From assembly GCA_028704555.1 (NCBI GenBank), contig JAQWFD010000020.1:1-64000 (forward strand): 64,000 nt of DNA, given 5' to 3'. The position numbers were made by a program, and so were the translations under genes. Under the pieces are notes generated by a model. The model saw nothing but the letters and a program-made list of their open reading frames with translations, ran no database searches and was not told the DNA's origin. This DNA is from Desulfobacterales bacterium (lineage in GTDB: Bacteria; Desulfobacterota; Desulfobacteria; Desulfobacterales; JAQWFD01). Of the stretch, positions 8,962 to 17,742 are shown one piece after another (within the stretch, counting starts at the first letter, position 1; each line of letters opens with the position of its first letter).

Positions 8962-10635
8962 TTAGTTTTGTTGAAAATTAAGTTCCTGTGACACTACAAA
9001 GCTTTTCTCCTCTCCTAATCCCAGTGCAGATGTTTTGGCTACCGCTGTATATACCAGTTCGTTCTGCCCGTCATTGTCGACATCAGCAATGGCATAATCA
9101 CTGATATAACCGGAGAGGGTGGGGGTTTTCCATTTGGGCACCATTCCGAGAGTGTTCCAGGAAAGGCACTGGATATGGCCGCTGGTATAACTCCGGAACC
9201 GGGAAAACAGCTTCCCGACAGCGTCCTTATTTTTTATCAGGATTAATTCCCGTTTTCCGTCGTTATCAATATCCGAAATATGGATCCTCTGGGGCAGATA
9301 GTAATGGCCTTTTTCTTTGTTCGGGCCCTTTTCCGAATACACATCCGAATCGAACTGCAGGAAGACAGGGTTTCCGCCATAGGATTCGCTGCTGGCCCAT
9401 TCCTCGGTTCCATTGTTCTCCAGCAAACGGATGATACCGCTGTCTGTAAACGCGGCAAAAACCGGCTGCCCGGTGTTGAGAACGTCTCCGACGGTAAATC
9501 CGTATACGTTGATTCCTTTCGGGAGTGGATATTGATCGGCGTCAACATAGTCGTCGTTGAGCCATACCAGTTGGTTGACACCGGATACAAATAGTTCTTT
9601 CATCCCTTTTTTCTGGGCGATCAGCCGCTTTCCGTCTCCATCGGTATCCAGAATCCGATAGTAGCGGTTTTTTGAATCGGAAATCGTCCGGAAGGCGGTT
9701 CCGTCCCATTCCAGGACGAATGACTTGAGTCGCTGGCTTTTTTCGATCAGGTTGGTGACAAAAATTTCCGCTTTTCCGTTATGATTGATATCGGCGGCAT
9801 CCACGCTGAGATATGTTTCAAAATTTCCACCGGGTATTTCGGCAACCTTTTCAAGGGTGCGGTTCAACAACCGATATATAAAGACCGTATGCTGATCGAT
9901 AAAAACGGTTTCGTTGTTTCCGTCGCCGTCGACATCGGCAACGGACATGCTTCGGATCCGGGTGTTGAATTTATGGCTTTTCCAGATGCCGCCCAGGCTC
10001 CGGGTCGTTGGAGAAGATTCATCGTAGGAGGATTCGTCGGTGAGCGGGTTGTTTGCCGACCAAAGCTTGTCCGGATGGGTTCGGTAATCAGTTTGCGGCG
10101 TTGTGGCCGGATTTGCGGGTGAAGAAGCAACCGCTGCGGTGGATTCACGGATGCCCAATACGTTTTTTCGGATTTGGCTGGAGAACTGGTCGATATGGGA
10201 AATGACCTCATCCGTGCTTTTTCCGGCCTGATTGAAGGTAACCAGGGATTGCTGCCGGGTGGTGGAGATGCATCGGGCATCGGTGCTGATGCTGTCACCG
10301 AACACCGTCAGTGTCCCGGATACCACGTAGTCAACCTTAAATCTGGCACCAAAATCTGCAGCTGCCTGAACCGTAAGGGGCTGTGGCAGCTGTTCGACGG
10401 CCTTTTGGATCGATTCGGAGTGTGGCAGGACGATACTTTTATCTGTTGATAGCCGGGTGGACAGCATGGCATTGACGCCGTTTTTCAGAAATGAAAGGTC
10501 CTTTTCGGAAAAAACATCGAATGGCAGTATGAGGATGCGTGAAGGGCCTGCTGAAAATGCTGAGCTGCTGGTGAGCAACATGATCAGAAGTAATCCGATG
10601 ACTGATTTTAAGGCGGTAAATAGTTTAGTTTTCAA
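8962..10635 (-). CDS. Secreted FlgO-like / FG-GAP repeat protein
   Basis: Exported protein of 557 residues. A signal peptide of about 28 residues ends near SSSAFSAG. A first domain of about 150 residues (ILILPFDVFSE onward) resembles the FlgO/CsgG/TolB-N fold found in periplasmic or outer-membrane-associated proteins. The second half has FG-GAP/VCBS-like calcium-loop repeats: DVDGDGNNE, DINHNGKAE, DTDGDGK, DIDNDGKRE and DVDNDGQNE, consistent with a beta-propeller. I place the start at TTG 10635, eight bases after AGAGAGGA, because the leader then begins MKTKLFTA. An in-frame upstream ATG at 10698 would spoil the signal peptide. Function unknown; probably envelope-associated with the FadL-like neighbour. 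Confidence 0.8.
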   Translation of the reverse strand: MKTKLFTALKSVIGLLLIMLLTSSSAFSAGPSRILILPFDVFSEKDLSFLKNGVNAMLSTRLSTDKSIVLPHSESIQKAVEQLPQPLTVQAAADFGARFKVDYVVSGTLTVFGDSISTDARCISTTRQQSLVTFNQAGKSTDEVISHIDQFSSQIRKNVLGIRESTAAVASSPANPATTPQTDYRTHPDKLWSANNPLTDESSYDESSPTTRSLGGIWKSHKFNTRIRSMSVADVDGDGNNETVFIDQHTVFIYRLLNRTLEKVAEIPGGNFETYLSVDAADINHNGKAEIFVTNLIEKSQRLKSFVLEWDGTAFRTISDSKNRYYRILDTDGDGKRLIAQKKGMKELFVSGVNQLVWLNDDYVDADQYPLPKGINVYGFTVGDVLNTGQPVFAAFTDSGIIRLLENNGTEEWASSESYGGNPVFLQFDSDVYSEKGPNKEKGHYYLPQRIHISDIDNDGKRELILIKNKDAVGKLFSRFRSYTSGHIQCLSWNTLGMVPKWKTPTLSGYISDYAIADVDNDGQNELVYTAVAKTSALGLGEEKSFVVSQELNFQQN

Positions 10636-11355
10636 AACAATCCTCTCTCTTAAAAAATAGTATGATTCATGTGCGGGATCATCCAAATGAAGGTTCAATA
10701 GCCGGCGAATCTATCGAATAATTTATGGGGTGCCGGGCTTTAAACAGGCTGTCAATGAGACATCATAGCGGTTTGCGGTCAGGAAGCTCTCCGGGTCGGG
10801 TCAGAAATGCCATGGTCGAAGATTTGACAGCGCTTCGCGCAATAATCCGACATTAAATTCATCCTGCAACATTTGAACAATTTTAAGGCGTTAAATTGAA
10901 TTCTTTTAGCATGAAGAAATATATTTTTAAAGAAATTTTAACAGACCTGCGGAGAAATCGGTTTGTTTGACGACCGGATCGCAGGTACGGGAAGACAGAA
11001 TAAACAATATATGGTATTAAATGGCTTGCAAATTGCGACATATGGTATCTTTTCTCGGGAAGATAAACGCGGTTCAACCTCAACCGCGGGGGGCATTCCG
11101 GATAATAAAAAAACATTGACATTGAATAATAGTATTGCTAACTGTGACATACGTTTATATAGTATAGGCTTGATTTTGAGATTTCGTTTTTTCAATTCGG
11201 AACGAAAGGAGGTGGGTGACTCCCGCAGAAAAATCAATCAAAATCAGTTAGGTATTATGTTTTTATTAGGTTACAATTAGGTTAGGTATTAGGTTGTTAC
11301 ATAGGTCAGGTATTAGGTTTTTTAAAAGTGATCATCCATTAAGGAGACAGACAAG
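10636..11355. other. Long leader and promoter region of the porin gene
   Basis: No convincing gene is visible in these 720 bases, which separate two divergent units. At 11205-11214 there is a perfect Shine-Dalgarno-like AAAGGAGGTG with no proper gene behind it; only tiny frames of 11-22 codons follow. At 11248-11320 an imperfect direct repeat based on TTAGGT / AGGTATTAGGTT occurs five to six times just before the porin ribosome binding site. Both could be leader-RNA regulatory features of a highly expressed porin. Confidence 0.5.
11248..11320 (+). repeat. Tandem AGGTATTAGGTT-type repeats in the porin leader
   Basis: The block contains TTAGGTATTA, TTATTAGGTTA, TTAGGTTAGGTATTAGGTT and CAGGTATTAGGTT within 73 bases, ending 35 bases before the porin start. 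Spacing is irregular (about 10-16 bases). It may be a cluster of protein-binding sites or simply slippage-derived DNA. Confidence 0.55.
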
Positions 11356-12594
11356 ATGAAAAAATTAGCAGTTTTTGCATTAGCAGCACTGCTGGTCGTT
11401 GCGTTTACCGTACCGGCTTCAGCACTGGAAAATGAGTTTGGCGGTTACTGGCGTACACGGGCGTTCATGCAGAAAAATTTTGACGGTGAAGATGTTGCAT
11501 CGACTCAAGATGTGACCCGCGTGGATACCCGGTCCCGGATCTACTACACGGCAAAAATCAACGACAATCTGAAGTTCGTCAACAAGTTCGAATTCAATTC
11601 CGTATGGGGTGATACCGTTGGCGGTGATATCGGAGCTGATGGCAACACGCTGGTTGTCAAAAATTCCTACGCAGATTTCAATTATGCCGATATGAATTTC
11701 AAAGTCGGTATCCAGGGAAGGGTTCTGGCCCGCGGTATTATATTTGACGATGATTTTTCCGGCGCCGTTGTGACCTACAAAGGTGACGGCTTCCAGATTC
11801 CCTTTATCTGGATGAAAGCCTATGAAGGCGGCACAGTCGATACCGCTGATGTGGATTATTACGCAGTGGCTCCGTCTTTTAACCTGAGCGATGCCATGAC
11901 CATCACACCTTACGTTCTGTATGTAAAATCAGGCGATGCGAATTCCTGGGCAGCAGGTGGAATGGCTGGATACGATACAGTGGATCTGTATTACCTGGGT
12001 GTTGATTTTGACGCCAAATTTGATGCAGCCTCTGTTTGGTTTACCGGTATTTATGAAACCGGCAGTGCAGACGTGATCGCCACCGGAAATTCTGATGATG
12101 TCTCCGCCTACGTTTTTACAGTCGGTGCAGGTTACGACCTGGACGCAATGAACCTTCATGGTCAGATATTCTATGCATCCGGCCAGGATCTCACTTCAAC
12201 TTCAACTGATCAAGAGGCCTTCTTTGTACCCGCAGGCCAGTCCTACTACTGGGCTGAAATCATGGGCCTTGGCATCCTGGATAATCAGGCTTCCGCGGGT
12301 TCTTGCGGCGATACAGTTTCCAACCTGATTGCCTACAACCTGGGCGCTTCCTTCAAAGCCATGGACAATGTCACGCTGAAAGCTGACCTGTGGTATGCTG
12401 AGTTGGCAGAAGATAATGCCGCCGGCGATACAGACCTGGGAACGGAATTTGACTTGGTTGCCACCGTAAAATTGATGGATAACCTGAATCTGGATCTGGT
12501 CGGCGCTTACCTGTTTGCCGGAGATGCCACCTACAAAGGCGCAGATGACGCAGATCCGTACGAAATCGGTTCAAGACTGTCCCTCAGTTTCTAA
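11356..12594 (+). CDS. Outer membrane porin, deltaproteobacterial major type
   Basis: Predicted abundant outer-membrane porin of 412 residues. The signal peptide is clear: MKKLAVFALAALLVVAFTV and a cut after ASA near residue 23. The mature N-terminus ENEFGGYWRTRAF and the many short amphipathic strands rich in Asp, Tyr and Gly, ending in a strand with terminal Phe (RLSLSF), are typical of porins. The terminal Phe is the usual signal for outer-membrane insertion. The ATG follows AAGGAGACAGACAAG. It is a single-gene unit ending in a strong terminator. Substrate unknown. It resembles the porins often labelled homotrimeric in sulfate reducers. Confidence 0.85.
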   Translation: MKKLAVFALAALLVVAFTVPASALENEFGGYWRTRAFMQKNFDGEDVASTQDVTRVDTRSRIYYTAKINDNLKFVNKFEFNSVWGDTVGGDIGADGNTLVVKNSYADFNYADMNFKVGIQGRVLARGIIFDDDFSGAVVTYKGDGFQIPFIWMKAYEGGTVDTADVDYYAVAPSFNLSDAMTITPYVLYVKSGDANSWAAGGMAGYDTVDLYYLGVDFDAKFDAASVWFTGIYETGSADVIATGNSDDVSAYVFTVGAGYDLDAMNLHGQIFYASGQDLTSTSTDQEAFFVPAGQSYYWAEIMGLGILDNQASAGSCGDTVSNLIAYNLGASFKAMDNVTLKADLWYAELAEDNAAGDTDLGTEFDLVATVKLMDNLNLDLVGAYLFAGDATYKGADDADPYEIGSRLSLSF

Positions 12595-12640
12595 GACTTG
12601 ATGATTTTTTATCTGAGTCAAAAGCTGATGATATAGCATA

Positions 12641-12677
12641 AAAAAAAGCCGGAAGCGGTTACCGCTTCCGGCTTTTT
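12641..12677. terminator. Strong bidirectional intrinsic terminator
   Basis: A seven-A run, a near-perfect 12-bp stem (GCCGGAAGCGGT pairing with ACCGCTTCCGGC) and a six-T run. It serves the porin gene on the plus strand and gatB, converging on the minus strand. Confidence 0.92.
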
Positions 12678-12678
12678 T

Positions 12679-12789
12679 GTCCTCAGTCCTCAGTCCTCAG
12701 TCCTCAGTCCTCAGTCCTCAGTCCTCAGTCCTCAGTCCTCAGTCCTCAGTCCTCAGTCCTCAGTCCTCAGTCCTCAGTCCTCAGTCCTC
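12679..12789. repeat. Heptamer minisatellite (GTCCTCA)n at the gatB 3' end
   Basis: About fifteen uninterrupted copies of GTCCTCA lie directly after the terminator, followed by degenerate GACCCCT copies (about 12790-12813) that are inside gatB. The gatB stop codon at 12767 falls within the array. Seven is not a multiple of three, so copy-number change could shift the frame of the final residues, although TGA recurs in every frame. Confidence 0.95.
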
Positions 12790-14248
12790 TGACCCCTGAC
12801 CCCTGACCCCTGTCCTCTGGTTCTCCGAGTTTTTCCGCCAATACCTCATTGACCATCTTCGGGTTGGCCTTTCCCCGGGTCTCCTTCATGACCTGGCCAA
12901 CGAAAAATCCTATCAGTCGGGTCTGGCCGTTCCGGTATTTCTGGACTTCGTCCGGATGGGCGCCAAGCACCTTTTCAACCGCCGTTTCAATAGCCGATGT
13001 GTCAGAGACCTGAACCAGTCCTTTTTCTTTGACAATGGCCCCCGGTTCTTTTCCGGTTTGTGCCATCTCGTCAAACACGGTTTTGGCGATTTTCCCGCTG
13101 ATGACCCCTTGATCGATGAGCTGAAGCAGCCGGGCCAGATGTTCAGCCGATATGGGGGATTCGTCGATGGGTTTTCCTTCAGCGTTGAGCAGTGCCAGCA
13201 GGGAGCCCATGATCCAGTTGCAGACCTGTCTGGGCTGATTGAAGGATCGTACGCAATTTTCAAAATACTCGGCCATCGCACGATTTTCGGTCAGAATTTC
13301 AGCGTCAGTGACCGGCAGATCGTATTCGGACATGAACCGCTTTTTTTTCTTGTCGGGAAGCTCCGGAATCGTTTGTTTAATTTTTTCGATCCAGGCATCA
13401 TCGATGGTCAGGGGCAACAGATCCGGGTCCGGAAAATACCGGTAATCGTGGGCTTCCTCCTTACTTCTCATGGAGATGGTTTTGCCTTTATCCGGATCCC
13501 AGAGCCGGGTTTCCTGCACCACCTTTCCGCCATTTTCAATCAGGTCAATCTGACGGTCGATTTCATACGCAAGCGCATTTTCAACGGCTTTAAAGGAGTT
13601 CAGGTTTTTAATTTCCGCCCGGGTGCCGAATTCAGCCTGTCCTTTGGGGCGTACGGAAATATTGGCATCGCACCGGAAGCTGCCTTCCTCCAGATTGCCG
13701 TCGCTGATATCCAGATACCGGACAATGGCGCGCATGTGGTGCAGATAAATTCCGGCCTCTTCAGGCGAGCGGATATCCGGTTCGCTGACAATTTCCATCA
13801 GCGGGACTCCGGTCCGGTTCAGATCCACCAGGCTGTACGGGCGGACCGGGTCATGGGTCAGTTTGCCCGCGTCTTCTTCCATGTGAATTCGGGTGATACC
13901 GATCCGTTTGGATTGTCCATCGATTTCAATATCCATATGGCCGGATTCGGCTAAAGGCAGTTCGTACTGGGAAATCTGGTAGCCCTTGGGAAGGTCCGGA
14001 TAAAAATAATTTTTTCGTGCAAACCGGCTTTCATGGGCGATGGTACAGTTCGTTGCCAGGGCCATGCGCATGGTAAATTCAACCACTTTTTTGTTCAGCA
14101 CAGGAAGCACACCCGGCATTCCCAGACAAACCGGGCAGGTATGGGTGTTGGGAGGTGCCCCGAATCGGGTCGAGCAACTACAGAAAATTTTGGTTTTTGT
14201 TTTTAGCTGGGCATGAATTTCAAGCCCGATGACCGGTTCAAATTCCAT
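12767..14248 (-). CDS. gatB: Asp-tRNA(Asn)/Glu-tRNA(Gln) amidotransferase subunit B
   Basis: The kinase and transamidase subunit of GatCAB: it phosphorylates the tRNA-bound carboxylate and transfers ammonia from GatA. The N-terminal signature [13 protein letters not shown] is intact, as are the zinc-site cysteines (CSCSTRFG and CPVCLGMPG). A YqeY-like tRNA-binding tail follows (to about residue 480). I start it at ATG 14248, behind AAAGGACGATACC; an upstream in-frame ATG at 14287 would add 13 atypical residues. The last dozen or so residues (after KLGEPED) are encoded by degenerate and perfect heptamer repeats and are not conserved-looking. It is separated from gatCA by 7.6 kb and lies on the opposite strand. 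Confidence 0.96.
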   Translation of the reverse strand: MEFEPVIGLEIHAQLKTKTKIFCSCSTRFGAPPNTHTCPVCLGMPGVLPVLNKKVVEFTMRMALATNCTIAHESRFARKNYFYPDLPKGYQISQYELPLAESGHMDIEIDGQSKRIGITRIHMEEDAGKLTHDPVRPYSLVDLNRTGVPLMEIVSEPDIRSPEEAGIYLHHMRAIVRYLDISDGNLEEGSFRCDANISVRPKGQAEFGTRAEIKNLNSFKAVENALAYEIDRQIDLIENGGKVVQETRLWDPDKGKTISMRSKEEAHDYRYFPDPDLLPLTIDDAWIEKIKQTIPELPDKKKKRFMSEYDLPVTDAEILTENRAMAEYFENCVRSFNQPRQVCNWIMGSLLALLNAEGKPIDESPISAEHLARLLQLIDQGVISGKIAKTVFDEMAQTGKEPGAIVKEKGLVQVSDTSAIETAVEKVLGAHPDEVQKYRNGQTRLIGFFVGQVMKETRGKANPKMVNEVLAEKLGEPEDRGQGSGVRGLRTED

Positions 14249-14348
14249 GGTATCGTCCTTTGATATGAAACTGTATTGGGGGAACATCCGCTTGTTTGTT
14301 CAATAGGATCGGCGTTTTTATTTTTTCTTTCATTTTATCAGCTTCTTG

Positions 14349-14422
14349 TCTTTTGCCTCAAACGAAGTGGTCCTCAAGCGATAGCGTTCAGAAGTCCGCC
14401 CGCAAGGGCGTTAAGTTCGCAG
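14349..14422. repeat. Reverse-strand copy of the TTGAGG hairpin family
   Basis: TTTTGCCTCAAACGAAGTGGTCCTCAAGCG followed by a GCGATAGC block and GCCCGCAAGGGCG, the same phrase order as at 23633-23700 and 36208-36290. It lies between gatB and a glycosyltransferase gene. Confidence 0.6.
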
Positions 14423-14486
14423 TTTTGCTAAAAATGAACAATTAGTCAAGCGCTTTTCCAGAACACGCTGCCGGCAATTTTTTAAT

Positions 14487-15965
14487 TCAGTCCGGATTTA
14501 TCAGGACAGACAGCGGGCAGTGCGCTGAAAACAAATCATGAAGCTGTTTGAACTGCTCGCCGAACCGCCGGTAATCCGATGGATGAATATAGCGGTTGGC
14601 GCCACTGCTTCCAAGGGCGACGATATCTTCTGTCCATCGATAACCGAAATCAGTATAAATGGTTTTCAACTGTCGGTTTAAACGGTAAGTGGAGTTTCGG
14701 GTTCCCGAACGGGTCATAAACCAATTCCGGGGGGAAAACTGATCCGGGTGGCAAAGGACATAACCGATGGCTTCGGGCAGGTTTTTGTCGGTTACGGCCA
14801 GACCGGTCTGCGGGGTAAAGATTTTCAGGTTTATTCCTGCCATTGACGAGGAAATCACACAGGGAAGATCCGCTCTGAAAAATTCATAAATGCATCTGCA
14901 CGCGTTTTCATACAGGGACAGATGAACCCCCATGCGGCACCGGGTGAGATATGCGGTCACATCCTGCCGGCGAAGGTTGTCCAAAACGGTGATACGGCCT
15001 TCAAGCCCTTCCTGGCGGACCTTTTCCCTGAAGAGGTCAACCGCGGCAGGCTCTCCCCGCCCGATAAAAAGTGCCGACGCAGCGTTCAATAGCGGATGCT
15101 TGAGCAGGGAAAGCATCAGCAGATGGCGTTTTCTCGGGAGATCGTCAAATGTGGCATTGAATACGATATCAAATTTTTTTTCACCGCCGCCGGCCGCAGG
15201 GCAGATGTCGTTTTCCAGAAAATCGCCGTGTGCCAGACGGGTGGTCAGAACGTTTTCCTGGCTCTCAAGAAACCGCGCGTCTTCATCGGATCCCGCGCCA
15301 AAAAGGCATGGATCGCTTTGCGCTGTAAAATGTCTCCACCATGCATGGCGAAAGACGATACCCATCGGAGGCTCAATATATAAAAAATAATATCGGCACA
15401 GCTGCTTGAGAAAATTTTGGTCGGTGAAAAGATAGGGGAGTGAAAAAATTCGCAGAATACCCTTTTCATGTGGAAGTCGGGGCTTTTTCAAGATCTGGCA
15501 GAAATGGCGGAGTTTAAACCGCTTCTGGTGTTTTTGCCGGATTTTTGCTTCAATATTGTGCTGCTCTGTGGATATAAATGCCTGAAATTCAGGGTTTTTT
15601 ATCAGCTCGTTTTCTGCGGTGATGATTCGGTGCCACTGGCCGGGAAACGGAAGAAGTGTCAGAAATAGTTTGGCCTGGTTTCGGATAAAGGGGCTTTTGG
15701 ATTCTGCCTGCTGCTCGAAAAAAGGTGCTCGTTCGCGTAATGATTCATAGGGCCATAAAAGTCCCCTGGATGTCTCCAGCGTCGGGCGATGCCAGACCAG
15801 GGACTGAACGAGGGCATCTGCGACAGCGGCCCGAAGCTGATGAAAGGAATCCGGGCTGACGCTGTTGAAGATATGCCCGGAATCGATCAGGTGAAAAAAA
15901 GTTTCAAGCCGTTTGAGGGGGCATGAATGATAATCGGTTGGAAAATCAGTCCGTGTTATATGCAT
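14487..15965 (-). CDS. Putative glycosyltransferase
   Basis: A 492-residue cytoplasmic protein. The C-terminal half has the look of a GT-B glycosyltransferase: an alpha/beta pattern with FDIVFNATFDDLPRKR, GRGEPAAVDLFREK (a sugar-nucleotide domain start), then YLTRCRMGVHLSLYENACR and EFFRADLPCVISSSMAGI, which align with the donor-site region of family 1/4 enzymes. The N-terminal 200 residues are unusual and I do not recognise them. It is transcribed away from the other glycosyltransferases, across a 500-base gap. The acceptor is unknown. The assignment rests on pattern resemblance, not on a diagnostic motif. Confidence 0.6.
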   Translation of the reverse strand: MHITRTDFPTDYHSCPLKRLETFFHLIDSGHIFNSVSPDSFHQLRAAVADALVQSLVWHRPTLETSRGLLWPYESLRERAPFFEQQAESKSPFIRNQAKLFLTLLPFPGQWHRIITAENELIKNPEFQAFISTEQHNIEAKIRQKHQKRFKLRHFCQILKKPRLPHEKGILRIFSLPYLFTDQNFLKQLCRYYFLYIEPPMGIVFRHAWWRHFTAQSDPCLFGAGSDEDARFLESQENVLTTRLAHGDFLENDICPAAGGGEKKFDIVFNATFDDLPRKRHLLMLSLLKHPLLNAASALFIGRGEPAAVDLFREKVRQEGLEGRITVLDNLRRQDVTAYLTRCRMGVHLSLYENACRCIYEFFRADLPCVISSSMAGINLKIFTPQTGLAVTDKNLPEAIGYVLCHPDQFSPRNWFMTRSGTRNSTYRLNRQLKTIYTDFGYRWTEDIVALGSSGANRYIHPSDYRRFGEQFKQLHDLFSAHCPLSVLINPD

Positions 15966-16467
15966 GGGATCATCCGTATTGAATCGTATCGTGAGGAAGC
16001 AGAAAAAAAATTAAATCAGGGCCTCGTCGAGGTCCTGAGGGATCGCCATACGGTTGGGTACCGTTGATATTAATACAGGATAAACAGATATCTCAGGAAC
16101 GAAACAGGAAAAGCATCTTGATCTTTTACTGAAAATCGCATAGCTTTAGTTATATACTACTCCAGCAAAAAATCAGATGCAACGGTCAAGCTTTTCAATT
16201 ACCGTATGTCCGTATTGCCTTTCATATGTATTTCAGCAGTTGTCTTACCTGATGATTTTCAGGTCGATACAGTTTCCGAAAGTATGATGGTGTCATAACG
16301 CTCATCGCCGTTCACATAAGATGGTTGGCTTCAAACCTCACTTGCTTCAAAAGTTTATTTTCTGCATTTCACGATGCGTCAGTTGAATTCTGAAGATGGG
16401 AAGAACCCTTGTTCAGCAGGTTTTGTCCCGGTTTTTACGGTATTTGCCTCAGCGATCGGAACCATCG
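15966..16467. other. Divergent intergenic region of the glycan cluster
   Basis: About 500 bases between divergent glycosyltransferase genes; no gene is seen. Short inverted repeats occur near 16021-16032 (CCTCGTCGAGG). This is the likely site of divergent promoters, but none can be assigned with confidence. Confidence 0.4.
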
Positions 16468-17742
16468 ATGGGCCGAAATTCCACCTACAATATTTTAATG
16501 TACTCCCATGACACCTACGGCCTTGGCCACATCCGCAGAACCATGGCCATTGCTTCCCATCTGCGGGGGCCGTCGACAAATATCCTTATTTTGACGGGCT
16601 CCCCCATTGCCGGCAGGTTTGCGTTTCCGGATCATGTGGATTTTGTCAGAATTCCGGGAATGATTAAAAAGACCAATGAAGAGTATCTGCCGCTTTCCAT
16701 CAAAATCAATTCGGAACATGCCCTCAATATTCGCAGCAGCATCATCAAGGCGACGGCGAAAAGCTTCCAGCCGAATCTGTTTATCGTGGACAAGGAACCG
16801 CTCGGTCTGAAAAAGGAGGTTCTGCCAACGCTCGAATGGATGCGCCGGAATCTGCCGAGGGCCCGGACGGTGCTGGGTCTTCGGGATATTATGGACGATG
16901 CCAAAACCGTTCGAAACGACTGGACGCGCAAAGGCATCTATGAGGTGCTCGACAGCCTTTACAGTGAAGTCTGGATTTACGGGCTTCAACATTTTTATGA
17001 TTCGATCCGGGAATACGCGATTCCCGAATCCGTGGCACGGCACAGCTGCTTTACCGGATATATTCCCCGAAAGATTACGGATCAGGATGCGTCCCGAAAG
17101 ATGAAAAAGACCTATGCGTTCAAAAATGGCGAAAAACTGGTAGTGGTCACCACCGGGGGGGGCGGCGACGGATATCCGGTGATGGATGCCTACCTGACGA
17201 TGCTGGAACGGGCATCCGGCAAAGTTTCCTTTCAGAGCGTACTGATCACGGGCCCCTTTATGCCCGAACAGGAACGAAAGATGGTTTTTGAACGGGCCAG
17301 GCGGCTTGGGGTGATCAGCTGCCGGTTTTTCAGGAAGATGGAGGAAATACTGGCGGCAGCGGATCTGGTGGTAACGATGGGAGGGTACAATACGCTTTGT
17401 GAGATTCTCGCACAGAAAACCCTGGCGCTCGTGATCCCCCGGGACACCCCCAGAAAAGAGCAGTTGATTCGGGCCCGGGTGTTCAAACAGCACCAGCTGG
17501 CGGATTATATTCCGTGGAATGCGCTTTCGCCCGAAGCGCTTGGCAGACAAATCATCGAGATGCTCGAATCTCCCGGGCCCAGGCTTGAGGCCATCTCCCG
17601 GTTTCGTCTGACAGGGCTGGATACCATGAAAAAGCGGATAGAAAGGTTTAAAACATTTCATAATGGACAAAATTCAAAAACCGGTTCTGGGGATGATCCT
17701 CAAAGGATATCCGAGAATTTCCGAAACGTTCATCTCCAATGA
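16468..17742 (+). CDS. MurG/GT28-like glycosyltransferase A
   Basis: A 424-residue GT-B-type protein resembling predicted glycosyltransferases related to MurG. The N-terminal YSHDTYGLGHIRRTMAIA is the typical G-x-G-H loop of this superfamily. The C-terminal half carries TTGGGGDGYPV, LITGPFMP, and MGGYNTLCEIL followed by a lysine-rich PRKEQLIRA loop, all resembling the UDP-sugar donor site. Start is uncertain: ATG 16468 begins a family-like N-terminus but lacks a clear ribosome binding site; ATG 16396 is also open. The end overlaps the next gene by 80 bases (50 if that gene starts at 17693). A paralogue with the same layout is at 21242-22441. Confidence 0.75.
   Translation: MGRNSTYNILMYSHDTYGLGHIRRTMAIASHLRGPSTNILILTGSPIAGRFAFPDHVDFVRIPGMIKKTNEEYLPLSIKINSEHALNIRSSIIKATAKSFQPNLFIVDKEPLGLKKEVLPTLEWMRRNLPRARTVLGLRDIMDDAKTVRNDWTRKGIYEVLDSLYSEVWIYGLQHFYDSIREYAIPESVARHSCFTGYIPRKITDQDASRKMKKTYAFKNGEKLVVVTTGGGGDGYPVMDAYLTMLERASGKVSFQSVLITGPFMPEQERKMVFERARRLGVISCRFFRKMEEILAAADLVVTMGGYNTLCEILAQKTLALVIPRDTPRKEQLIRARVFKQHQLADYIPWNALSPEALGRQIIEMLESPGPRLEAISRFRLTGLDTMKKRIERFKTFHNGQNSKTGSGDDPQRISENFRNVHLQ

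Noticed and set aside
11205..11278. Short frame after AAAGGAGGTG considered as a real small gene
   Set aside because: The possible starts overlap or crowd the ribosome site and the frames are 11-22 codons long with no recognisable content; kept only as a leader feature.
12679..12789. Repeat array considered as a CRISPR
   Set aside because: The unit is only seven bases long and there are no unique spacers; it is a simple minisatellite.
12956..13954. Long plus-strand open frame opposite gatB
   Set aside because: gatB on the other strand is certain; this frame is its antisense shadow.
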